Source: Thunnus maccoyii
Lineage: Eukaryota > Chordata > Actinopteri > Scombriformes > Scombridae
DNA length: 64,000 bases
Assembly: GCF_910596095.1 (NCBI RefSeq)
Contig: NC_056539.1
Location: forward strand, 27,364,501-27,428,500
Direction: 5' to 3'
The notes under the pieces are model-generated. The model made no database searches. It saw only the letters and a list, made by a program, of their open reading frames with translations, and had not been told where the DNA came from. Shown one piece after another: positions 36,540-48,500 of the stretch. The position numbers and the translations under genes were made by a program. Position 1 is the first letter of the stretch; each line of letters starts with the position of its first letter.

Positions 36540-38040
36540 AGATGTTTATCAACTCCCTACATGAATGTTTAAAGCATTACATCAACTGAAAACATTTTTT
36601 TAAATGACAAAAGTAAAAGTAAAATAAGAGTTAGGTCTGTCGATGTTTCCAAATTCCCCTAAACTATATTTGCTTGTAGGCATAATTACATGACATTATT
36701 TCTGTCTCTCTCTCTCTTTCTAGGTCAGAATGATACAATCGCTCAGCAGGTCTATGTAGGGCAATAGGGCACAACATGACTCCTAATAGTGCTGTGTCAG
36801 AAAGCCAGAAACACTGTATGTATGCATGTCTGTGTTTAAGGGGGCCTAGCATGTTGTGAGCTGCTTTATAATCCAGCTGGAATGCAACACATCCAGATAA
36901 ACTGCGCTGTAATCTGGAACCACTAACGAGTTGTTTTGACCAGTGTTAATTAAGGCAGATTATGTAAAACAGAGTGTTCGGGTGACAGAACACATGGCTC
37001 TTTATAGGAGTAAACAGGTCGGTACCACTAAGAGTTTGGAGCTGTAAGGAGATCAGCACTCAAAGGTCCAATATCATGTTTCTACATCAAGACATTCGTG
37101 TTGATGTGGAAACATGTTTGAGCTGTCAGGTCTGGAGCACCGGTGGCTTACAAACTGTTTCCCAACTCACTCACATTTAAAACAACAAACCTTTTTTTCC
37201 TGTAAAACTCTAGCTGCTGGAGGCCTGTCTTAATATAATTAATCTTGTCTGTATTTATGGTGTCTGTGTGGTGCAATGAGGGGCAGCAGAGCGTTTCCCA
37301 ACAGCTAAAACTTCACAAAAAGTTCAAGCTCACAGCAAAACCTGCTATGATGCCACCTCGAAAACATGCAGCGGAAGCAACGCCTGCCATGTAGAATCAT
37401 GATAGTATGTCCTAAGAGTTAATGAAGGGCCATGTGCTCATTAAAATCACATGTAATCTGCATATTAAACTGTAAGATAACTTTTGTGCACAGCTGACAT
37501 TTTTGCTTGGTGGTGAAGTGTCTAAAAAGGGAAACGGTTCGTCTTATGAGGAACATGACAGTGCTGAGTAAATTTCATGGAAATGTGCCCATTAAATTCT
37601 TATATTTCCTGTGTAAAAGTAGAGAATACAGCTGGTTGTTGTTGAAATATCTTGTTCATGTCCAATTTGTTGAACAAGTCACTAACATATCACATGATTA
37701 CAACAGTTCCTGACTTTTCTTATGGCACATCAGGGCATAGCAATTTGCACAGATTCATACATTAATCTGCCTGTTCATTAGGTATACCTAGCTAAAAACA
37801 CAGCCCTAAATAAATGCTATCTTCATGACAGTTATAACCTTTTCAACCGTCATTGTTGAAATAATTTTGGAAATTTGTTGATTCAACTTTATAGTTGGAG
37901 GTTGCAGTTTGTGATTTAGTTGAATTGTATGAGACAGCTGCTGTAATACACTGCATAGTTTTAGGCAGATGTACATATAACAGCGGACAGTGAGACAATG
38001 ACCAGAGTAGAAATCATCACCTAGAGAACTTGAAAATATA
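36540..38040. other. Intergenic, nothing recognised
   Basis: A short (TC)n near 36703-36718; no exon-like frame and no clear transposon ends. Confidence 0.4.
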
Positions 38041-38045
38041 TCTAA

Positions 38046-38051
38046 TTTATT
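38046..38051 (-). terminator. Poly(A) signal candidate of the YwrD-like gene
   Basis: AATAAA on the minus strand about 720 bases past the stop codon, the first canonical hexamer noticed downstream. If used, the 3' UTR contains both hairpins at 38430-38465 and 38512-38561. Confidence 0.3.
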
Positions 38052-38429
38052 TCATTTATCTGTAAACATGTACAAAATCATTGTAAACATATCCAGCATA
38101 TTTCATTTTGCACCACAGATCATTTGAAATACAGAGTTTTAAATTGGTTTTCAGCAATAGCAGAAACAAAAATACTATATAACACTATAAAATATTTAAA
38201 AGTAATAAAGAAGACTAACAGTGATGGACATGATTCACATTACAAACAGTGGAGGAAGGGCATGTTCGGTGCGTAATATAATGTTACACAAAGATTTGGT
38301 TTCCCATTTGTTTGCTGCTCACAAATCTAATCTGTAATCAAGAATCATGTGGAGGAACATACAGAATGTTGTGCCAATGAATGAAAAATAAAATGATGCA
38401 CATGATGATATATAAACATAAACATAAAT

Positions 38430-38465
38430 ATGTTTGTGTTGTATGTAAACATACAACACAAACAT
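38430..38465. repeat. Near-perfect palindrome, 17-bp arms
   Basis: TGTTTGTGTTGTATGT and ACATACAACACAAACA are exact reverse complements separated by two bases. It lies about 300 bases past the YwrD-like stop codon, in the probable 3' UTR. Confidence 0.9.
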
Positions 38466-38511
38466 GTGATGAACGTTAATATACTGTAAGAACATGAGAA
38501 CATAAAGCACT

Positions 38512-38561
38512 TGTATTAACAGCTACAGTGCACATGAAGGTGCACTGTAGCTGTTAATACA
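38512..38561. repeat. Perfect 22-bp hairpin with 6-base loop
   Basis: GTATTAACAGCTACAGTGCA and TGCACTGTAGCTGTTAATAC are exact reverse complements. Pairing extends one base on each side, leaving the loop ATGAAG. It lies about 210 bases past the YwrD-like stop codon. The class is unknown: a miniature transposon, a structured UTR element or a small-RNA precursor. Confidence 0.9.
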
Positions 38562-38768
38562 CCAGGCTATGACGGTGTTACTGTCAAGTTACGCCTGGTA
38601 ATAAGATCAGTCAGCTAATCAATGACGCCAAAGAACAAAGGTTTGTGTTTGCTGTGAATTTTGTCACAAGCGGATCTTTGCAGCACTTCTGCTCTACATT
38701 TCATAAAGAAATTTGCCTTCAGAAAACGTTGTGATCAGTTGATCAACTGATTATTATTTACAGTCTGT

Positions 38769-41299
38769 CTAGTATCCCTGAGCACATCCATCTGCTCGGG
38801 GGTCTGATCCTGCCCACAGCACCCTCGCTGGACGATCAGCTTGATTGACAGATGGGTTCCACCAATCCCCCACTGTAATGATCTGTCCCCGCCCAAACCG
38901 AGACCTCTTGTGGCCTGTGAGTACGAATAAAAAATACATTAAAAACATGATTGAGCTTATTAAACTGCCCAATCTTTTATCTGTCTGTAACTATCACACA
39001 AAGTAAACCAAATATTTTAAGTTACATTAGCATTTAGTTATTGAGTTGTGAAGGTTACATGAATAAACTGACACAATGTGATAGAAATAAACATTTTTTT
39101 TTAAAAAAAGGAATGAAAGACAAATTAATTCCTGAGTGACAAAGAAACATCTTGAGTTACTGGACATCACAGTAATATTTAAATAAATTAAGATAAATTA
39201 GATAAAATAACTCATAATAAGTTCTTATCACTGTAAAGTCACTTAATGCTACAAGATACTGTTAAAAGTACCTGCTCTTTTAAATCTTACGATAAATTTA
39301 ACATGTATAACTGAGAGGATGAAGGTAGCAGTTAAGCAATGAGGAAGATACACTGGGTTTTTTTTATCGATTGATGATTTGGTTCCTTAAATTTGATTTG
39401 CTTGTTAATGATTCTCAAATTTAACTTAACAAACGTAACTTAAACATAAAAAAGAGGTAGTTGGGAATTTTTGCTTTGTGTTTTTCAGTTGCTGAAACCT
39501 TAAAATAAATCAAAGTATTATCAAGAAACAATTCCAGGAATTAAGAGCTTTATAATAAATGTATTTTAATTCTGCACTGCATCATTGATACATCATCAAA
39601 GCATTATTTTTTGAGACAAGCTTTTCCTTTAACCATGAGGAATGGAAGCTATAAGCGTCTTCACTGCGTCTGACGCTCTGTGCTACTGATCTGGATTTCA
39701 CTGGGGATTTGCTCCGTCACACAAAGGGAGATTCTTTTTGTTTTTCAAAGCAGCAGATGGTGGAGGGACCGAAACACTGATGGTAAAATCCCTCACAACA
39801 TGTTCATGCTCTTCATAAAAGCCAGAGTGCAATCAAACTCACTGATAATGATGCCAGGGAAGGGAAGAGGAACAAGTGAAAACATCCTGTTTGCAACAGG
39901 AAGCAACAGAGTTTATAGGAACTATGATCTACCTTTGATTTGAGATAGTCAAATCTCAAATCAAAAGGTACAGTTGTTTCAGCCATGGTCTCATTTGGTT
40001 AAGGTAAATACTGAGACAATATATAACAAGTATTTGAACACATTAAAGTAGGTTACATGTAGCTCCTACATATATCACAATATGTTGTAAAAAAAAAAAA
40101 AAAAGATGGAATAAAAGAAAAACATGTACTGCAGGTGCACGAGTGCAACTCTTTCAAAGTGATTCAGTAGGAAGTTTTGGTCTTTTGGATTCAAACTGTA
40201 ATTTGACTTCGGTACATTTAATTAAGCATGAAATCAAGTCTAGCTGTTGTAAACAGGACAGGTAATGAGGATCTAGAAAGATAGATAATATGTCTGGAGT
40301 CATTTTACTTTTTTATCTCTTTTTTTTTGTTAGTTTTCAAATTTTGCTTTATGAATGAATGAATGAATAAGACAGTGATCTACTAGTGGTTGTAAAAACA
40401 TGATGCAGCCACTACAGTAACTGGGATGCATTACATAAAAGTTACCTGTGACTGGCCAGTCGACTTTGTGGCCTCGCCTTCTCAGCGCCTCGGCTACTTC
40501 CTGGTCTATCCCCTCCTCCAGATTAACCAACCACTCGTCAGCTAGACAGAGACGACCAATCAGGATACAATTTTGATTTTAAAAAGTCCTTCACATGAAT
40601 ATGGGACATAAGATGTGTTGTTTCACAAAATTCCCATAATTCTGACCATGTATTCAACAGCATATAATGTGATCAGACACCAGAACAAACTTATGAGCTG
40701 TATCCTATTAATGATGAGGTATAGAGCTACAGTACATCTTTTATAGAAACAAACTATACACTTTTTATGATTTTTTTGTAAAGGTAGTGTTTCTGTAATA
40801 TGCTATGAGATAGGTTTACTAATGCTTCAGTTGCTTGTGTTAACTGCTGAACTGCATAACATGACTGTATTCTCTACAGGGAGAGATACAGGCAGGGAGC
40901 CTGAAAGCTGAGCTCATTGTTATATAAAGTAATTATAAGTAAATACTAATCACATTTGCATCAACACACTATTTTCTGTATGGGAACCTATCAGGGAATC
41001 AGTTGTATGATTTGCTTTACTAAGAGTATCATGACGGATTGATTTCCTCTGTAATAATGACAACTTTAAAACCTTAAGGATACTGATTTTTTTAAATGTT
41101 CAATGTTGTATTTTCTGTTTAATGTATGTTATGATAGCACAGATGCAAAGCATATACAATATAGTACGAGGAAGTTAAATGAATGTCACAATGACTCATT
41201 TCATCTCACAACAGAGAGTACTGTATACTGCCATACAGTAGTTTGACTAAACACACATAAATATTAATTATTAATCAAGCAATGATGTTTTATGTAACA

Positions 41300-41371
<72 letters not shown>

Positions 41372-44300
41372 AAGCAGGGCATACCTTTGTGGTCATACTG
41401 TACAAAGACTCTCGGAGCATCCAGAGCCTGTTGAGGATTCATCCCAAACTCCAACATGTTCAACAACACCTAAACACACCAGCAACATCTGTTATGTTAC
41501 GAATCACACTCATAAGACTGAACCATCAGTAAAACGTAGTATGTTTTGAGTCATTTTGAATACTTTTCTGTGACTAAAAATGAATATAATCCCTAAATCG
41601 GTACATCCAAAAGGTTCAATCATGCAGAAGTCAGTGTTTTCAAATACTATTTATCCAAAGTCTGATCTGGTCTGACTATAAAGCTTATTTACACATTGAC
41701 AAATCAAAAAAGAGATGTTATAAATTAAAAAAAAACTGTGTTTGGGGCATATTTTACATACTTTATCTGAAAGTTTCTGCACTCTTGATTACTACATACC
41801 TGGATGTGTCCTTGTGGCTGCATAAAAGCCCCCATCACCCCCAGTGCAGCGAGGAGTTGTGGTTTTTGTGATTTGGAATCAGAGTCAGTGAGGAGTGCAG
41901 GTATTATAGTGTGATATGGTCGTTTCCCACCAGCAACACAGTTAACGTGGTTACGATGCAGAGAAAAGCTGGCACCACGATTCTGTCAAAGGAGAAAAAG
42001 AGATTTCATGAATATGTTTTCACGGCTTTTTTCTTTTCGTAGTGCTTCGGATATTAAACTCATGACATATTACTACAGCAGCATGTCTCTATAGATCCAT
42101 GATCATCATAAATATTTTGTGGTTTACACCTGACACATACTTACATACACAAAACAGAAGCGCACACATTTATTCCTGATGTTGTAAGGTTACCATGCAA
42201 AACAGGATCATAAAACATCACAATTTGCATTATGTCTGGTGTTTTACATGTCCTTTTTGTCTTCACCTAAAGGCACCTTTAGACTGTGCAACAACAACGA
42301 TTGTGTAAGTTTATTGCACGTCACGTTGTACGAGACACCTGTGACAATCCTCGTCACAATCTGTGTCAGACTGTACGATATCAACTGCGCACTCAATGCG
42401 TGATGAATCGTAGCGCTACGATGTTAACAGAAGAAAGTATACGAGAGCAGACGCGTGTCATCAGCTCGGCTCATGAGTCACACACACTTCTTTTTTGTTT
42501 CACCTCCATCGTTTCGATTTTTGTGTTAATTAAGGAGAACTAGTGTTTTCCCCCTAAACCGTGTTGAAAAAACTGCACTATTTGCATTCTGTATCATGTC
42601 ATGTTGTATTCTGATTGGTTTATTTCTAGATGTGCATCATAGCAGCAGTAAGAATTCGGTCTGAATTGTCTGATACTGGCAGAATTTTGCCTCAGGTTGT
42701 TTTTGGTCAACAAAGCTCCAAATCGGTCGTCGGTTGACGTGTCTCACAGTGTGATTTAAATGAAAAGACCAAAGATTTCACCGTGTTTCTCTCACAATTG
42801 TCAACTTTCATCTCAGACAGCCCAAAACTGCTTAGTGTTGCTGCTCATCTAGTAACTATAAAAACCTGCTTTTCCAGTCAAGATAAACTACAACTGTACT
42901 TCAGCATCAGACTGGACTTTAATTCTTAATTTGTAGTGACTGGACAACTTGTGAGTTTTACATACCCATCGTTACACCACTTGCACACACACACACACTC
43001 TTTCTAACCTGTAGTGAGAATCCACAGTCCTTTGGGACCAGCCCGCTCCCAAAGCCCATGTAGGTGCTGTTGACAAATGAACAGGCGTTCCCCTGACTGT
43101 CAATCACACAGAAATAGACTGTGTCACTTCCTGTCATCAGGCCGGGCTCCACTCCTTCCATGGTCCTATGAACAAACACGTACAAGCAATTAAATAACTA
43201 ATGGGGAAAAATATAATTCATGAAGTCCTCTGCCTGGTTTCTTTCTGCAAAATTTGACTTTACGTACTTATACTACTAATGTTTTACTGTACTGAAGGGT
43301 TTAGTAGTGATTTCTCACAGTGCATAATAACTACAGTGGCCCTAACTGCCAACCTAACTTCTGAATCACTAGCTATCACTTTGATAATCTTTATAACTGC
43401 GTTCTTTCACACTGGATTAATGCATGTAAACACAGGTTTTACAGTAACCAAGTTACTGCAGTGAATGTACTGTAAATCTGTAATTTCTATCCTCATTGTT
43501 ATTTCACCCAGTTACCTGGGCCCCGTTTCAGAAAGCGGGATTAGTGAAAACTGAGACGAGGGAAACTTTTCAGTTCCAGAAAGAGAGCTAACTTAAACTC
43601 TGGGTCAGTTACCATGGTAACTGACTCTGTGAAGCAAACCTGCTCGCGGGCATGTTGTTTCATTTTCCTCATTCATTCAGTCCGTATCAAAGCTCGTCAA
43701 AATCCCGGTTGGATATTAGTTTAGTTACTCAGGACTTTCTAAAGTCACCGCTTTTATGTGCATCAGTCGTTTCCTTGAACAGCGCTTTTTGCCTTCACAT
43801 TAAAATATTACACAGTGTGAATTCAGCCTAAGCTCAAAACAAACCTATGCATGTCCTTCTGTTATAACACTGTGACTCACAAGACAGCTGTTAAAGCAGC
43901 TCCTGCACTGAAATCTTTATTGCACCTAATGTGTAAACTCAGTTTAAATCTAAAAAAAAATCGATATGAAGCTTCAGACACGTGGGATCAATGAATAATT
44001 AACTCCATCACTCATGATGTGATTGGTCGCACTGATGAAACATCTTTCCTATGATATTGGAGATTATATGTTAATATTTCTGAGCAGCATCACTGAATGC
44101 TGTTGAGCCAAGATACAAATATGTCTAAAATTTTTAAATCTACTGTATTTTCACCTCAATGCCTTTTATTACTGGATCATACTGTGAGGTCATGTCTCTA
44201 TATCTTTGATCTATATATTTTTTAAATATTTACTTTATTTCTTATCTTCATTTGCTGCCTCCTGTGTTTTGTCTCCCATCAGATTAAAGCTGAACAAATA

Positions 44301-45305
44301 TATATAAAATGTAATATCGGCTACAGCCTGATACACAGTCAGATCCCACTTTATCATCATTAAGGAAATGTAAGTCTGGTAAATGATGAACTAATAGACA
44401 ACACTGAATAAAAATTAATTGTGTTAACATATTGACACTTTTCCTGCTCTGACTCAGACTCTTAAAGATAAATGTGCACTGTCTGTATACACATGCATTC
44501 ATATCTCTATGTCCACTGGATTAAAATGGAGGCTCTGCCTTTTATTTACCTGTTGCCGTGGTGAATCGTAGTATCGGAGCTCCATCGATGATGGCTTTTT
44601 TCATTAATCACACACTTAACTCAGAGTGAACATACTCAGAGATGATTGAACTGGCTCTGATCAGCTGTTCTGGAGCCGAGAACTCGGAGTTTCCCACCTC
44701 GGGGTTCATCAGTTCAGGGTTCATGGTTAGACTCAGAGTTTGTTGAACCTGCTATCTGAAACAGGCCTCTGGTTTATTATGTGTATGTAAACATTGTTTG
44801 ACTGTGAAAACGCCCTTGACAGACAATGATTTTCAGCTGAGGGGTCCAATTAGAGTCCGATTCACTCTTAGTTAAGGGTTGGTGGTATAGTAGGAATATT
44901 TTTTGTATTTGTGTGTGTTGTCTAATGCAGTGACATGCTACTCAACTTTTAGGAAATGAGAATATATTTGATATGTTTTACTACAGTATATATGTGTCTT
45001 TGTGCTCACATACAGGGATCATTCTGTTGTTTTATACTTTTATAGTCTATTTGTATTTGTCTTACAGCTGATAAGGACCTAAAGTTCAAAGTCTACAGTA
45101 ATGACCAGTGACTAGATCATGATGCCAAAATATATACACGCACACCCCACACACACACACACACACACACACTGACACGCAGAGCAGACAGAGCAGCAGA
45201 GGAGGGATGAGGCCTGAAGGGATGAACATCGGGGGGATGTAAAAGTCTACAGTCCTATCTAAAGTCAACAGAGCATGGCTGGTACATACTGGTACTAACA
45301 GATAG

Positions 45306-45337
<32 letters not shown>

Positions 45338-45536
45338 ACACAGAGACACACACCTATCCATGCTGATGTGCTGGGCTCGCTGGTGGCTGTAGCTCTTGTC
45401 CAGTAAGGTTTGCAGAGGGATAGTCACATGGTCTGGGTCACCCAGGTAACGCAGAGCATCTGTTAATGCCAGACGAACAGCATCCACCAAAACATGGATG
45501 TAGTCAGAGCTGTTATGGCCTAAAGCTGCCCCCACA

Positions 45537-45584
<48 letters not shown>

Positions 45585-48500
45585 CGCTTGAATTTTCAGG
45601 GCTTCCAGAGATTTGTACAAATTAGATGTTTTCGTGTGTGTGACTAAACATTTATTTAATTGTCTTTTTTTACCTCCTCGAAAGAGTAGAGGATGAGATA
45701 GCAGCAATTCAGACATACTGTGTATACAGTATATAATAAATAAATAAATATGCATATAAATAACATTATAATTACATAATTAAATACATTTCATGTTATT
45801 CATTGGACATAATTTTGTTTAATTTCAATGCTCACTATGTCTCTTTAATTGACATTTTTTCAGTTTCTTCCTTATCTGACTTGCTGCCACTACAGATATT
45901 TTTTTGATATTTGCAGGATTTATTCCTTCAGCAGTTAAATAGAAAAACTAGAAAACCCATTACAAAGTTTTACTTCTGACAGCTCTGATTCTTTTCGATC
46001 AAACAGCATATTTGATTAAGTTTGCTGAAGCTGTTGTTGACCCTATATTTACCCTTTATTTACAGCCTATATAGTCTCAGCTGCTGCATACTGAAGTATG
46101 TATCACATCAATTTGCATGAGCCATAAGATTTTCCCTGGAAAAACCCAGCAGATACCAGATGTTTACAATACAGACTATTTACATTAAAATGTCACACAT
46201 CAATACTATGTCTGCCATAAACTCATCCTTACCACCAACACATGACTGGCTGATTGTTACTGTGATATAATAATGTTTCAATTTCCCTCTTTAAGTATTA
46301 AAGAAAAGTATTCAAAAGCACGAGGAGACTGTTTTTTTTTCTGTAAACGCTTCAGTCTGATCAAAAGATAAATTAGACTAAAATGCCTAATGTCATGAGA
46401 TAATGAGAGTTGTTATGACTACATTTTCAAAGTCGTGGGGAATGTAATGGGACAAATGGACTTGGACAAGGCTCAGTAGGAGATCACATACTGTACTACT
46501 GTCTTTAAAGGGTCAGTTCACACAAATTAAATATTTCTAATTGTAATATTTTTACACTTGGCTTCCTGGTACATGTTCCTAGCCATGCAGATTTGTGGTT
46601 TTATGTGCCCAGGTTTTGAAATGCAATAGGATTTAGTTGAATTTAGCTTATAGGTGGTTAGCTATTTCTTTATATTTTTTAAATCAAACTTTTGACCCAT
46701 TTCACGTGGTGTTTTAAGCAACACAAATTCACCTCCATTATATTAAAGTGGGGGCTGAAGTTTCAGAGGTGAATAGCTCAAATTCTCAGCACATAAACTT
46801 TCTGGGTTGAGTAATAAAATATGTTTTGAGGTTGTTTTTTTTTTTTTGTGAATAACGCTTTATTTCTATGAAGTGATATTTGCTTCATCCACATCCCCAG
46901 AAAGAGCTCTAAGCTGCTCTGCTGGTAAGTGGCTTCAGTGTATCGGTGGCTACCTTTGAGAGGAAAGTTCTCCAGGATGTTGAGCAGCAGCAGAGCAGCC
47001 AGTCCCTGACTGTTGGGAGGAGGCTCCCACAGACACACACCCTGCACACACAATGGAGTCATTCACTCTGCTGACCATGTTATTAAAACACAGATACAAT
47101 CTAAATCTAAATTGGCTGACCTCACCTTGTACTCTGTGCTTAAGGGGGTGACGACCTCGCTGTTATGGCCGCTGAGGTCGTCCAGGGTCATGACTCCTCC
47201 GTGTTGGTTGATGACATCGACGACGGCTTGCGCCACTCTGCCCTGGTAGAAAGCTGGCTTACCATGCTCACCCAGCTCCTGTCAACACATGAGTCCATTA
47301 ATGTCACAATCAATCACTCAACTGCTCAGTTAATCAACCTATTAGAGAGTTTGTCTCTTTGCATTCTATCTGTCCATCCACAGCTTTTACAGAGGATGTA
47401 TCATGCACATTTCCAGGTCTATATTCATATTCTGGGGCTCTACTGGAATATCTTTGCATGATTTACAGTTCAAAAAACTCCTTATTAATCTTATACTGCC
47501 CCTCTATGCAGCCCCTCAGTTCAGCCTCTGTTTGAAACAGGTTGTTTTAGTTCTGGAGGCTACGTAAACAAACAATAGTAGTAGGATTTCACTTCTTTTT
47601 CTTGCTCTTTACTCAAAATGGAAACTTTTCAAATACATCCATACATGTTCGAGCCTGAATCCGATCAGAAATATGCAAGTGGACAATACAAACAACCCGT
47701 GGGACAACCTTAGCAACAATCTCAGCAACAAAGGACGGCCGTTTGTGGGCATGCACGAACAATCTCATGTCACCACAAGGAGGAAGTACAGGTAACTGAA
47801 GCCTGGGATTTTGAATTGCAGGAAGCATTTTTACATACATTTACCTCAAGTTTTGGAACTTTGAACATATTTAACATAGACATCCAACATCATAACAGTA
47901 TAAAAATAACAGAAAATCACAAAACCTTGATGTGTCCCCTTTAAAAATGCCATTAAAAACTCAAAAACATAAAAAAAAACATGTTGGTTTGCATGATGTA
48001 ATGCCACACGAGTGTAGAGTTTGAAAGCTATGTGGATGACGTGTCCACTATTGTAAACATCTACTAGTCCAATCAATGTTATAAAATGAACAGGAGGGTG
48101 TGTTTGACTGTGTGATTTTGCACCACAAGAATGTAAGACACACCGTCATCACTGAGGAATGACCTTTATGATACCATGGAAACCATCCATCAATGAGGCT
48201 GAGGTCACTTCTATTGTTTTTACTGTCTTAGGAACACAAGTGTGTGGGTGTGTGTGCATGGGTAGGGGGTTGTCATAGGCGTACTTGGCTGTGTTCCTGC
48301 ATTATTGCACGACTATGACTGAGTGTGTGATGCATTAATGAAGTAGAGAATCAATCAGTGCATGACTATTTAACAAAGCACACTTACAGTCTCCATACTT
48401 TGGTGATGACACACACACACACACACTCACACACTCACACACGCAAACAATGGGGTCAGCCACAGCACAACTGATGTCTCAAAGACGGGAAACTACTGAA

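Noticed and set aside
45086-45577. 163-codon minus-strand open frame starting with a Cys-Val repeat
   Set aside because: It is the true exon 45525-45354 extended through flanking (GT)n microsatellites, which translate as CVCVCV; only the middle is coding.
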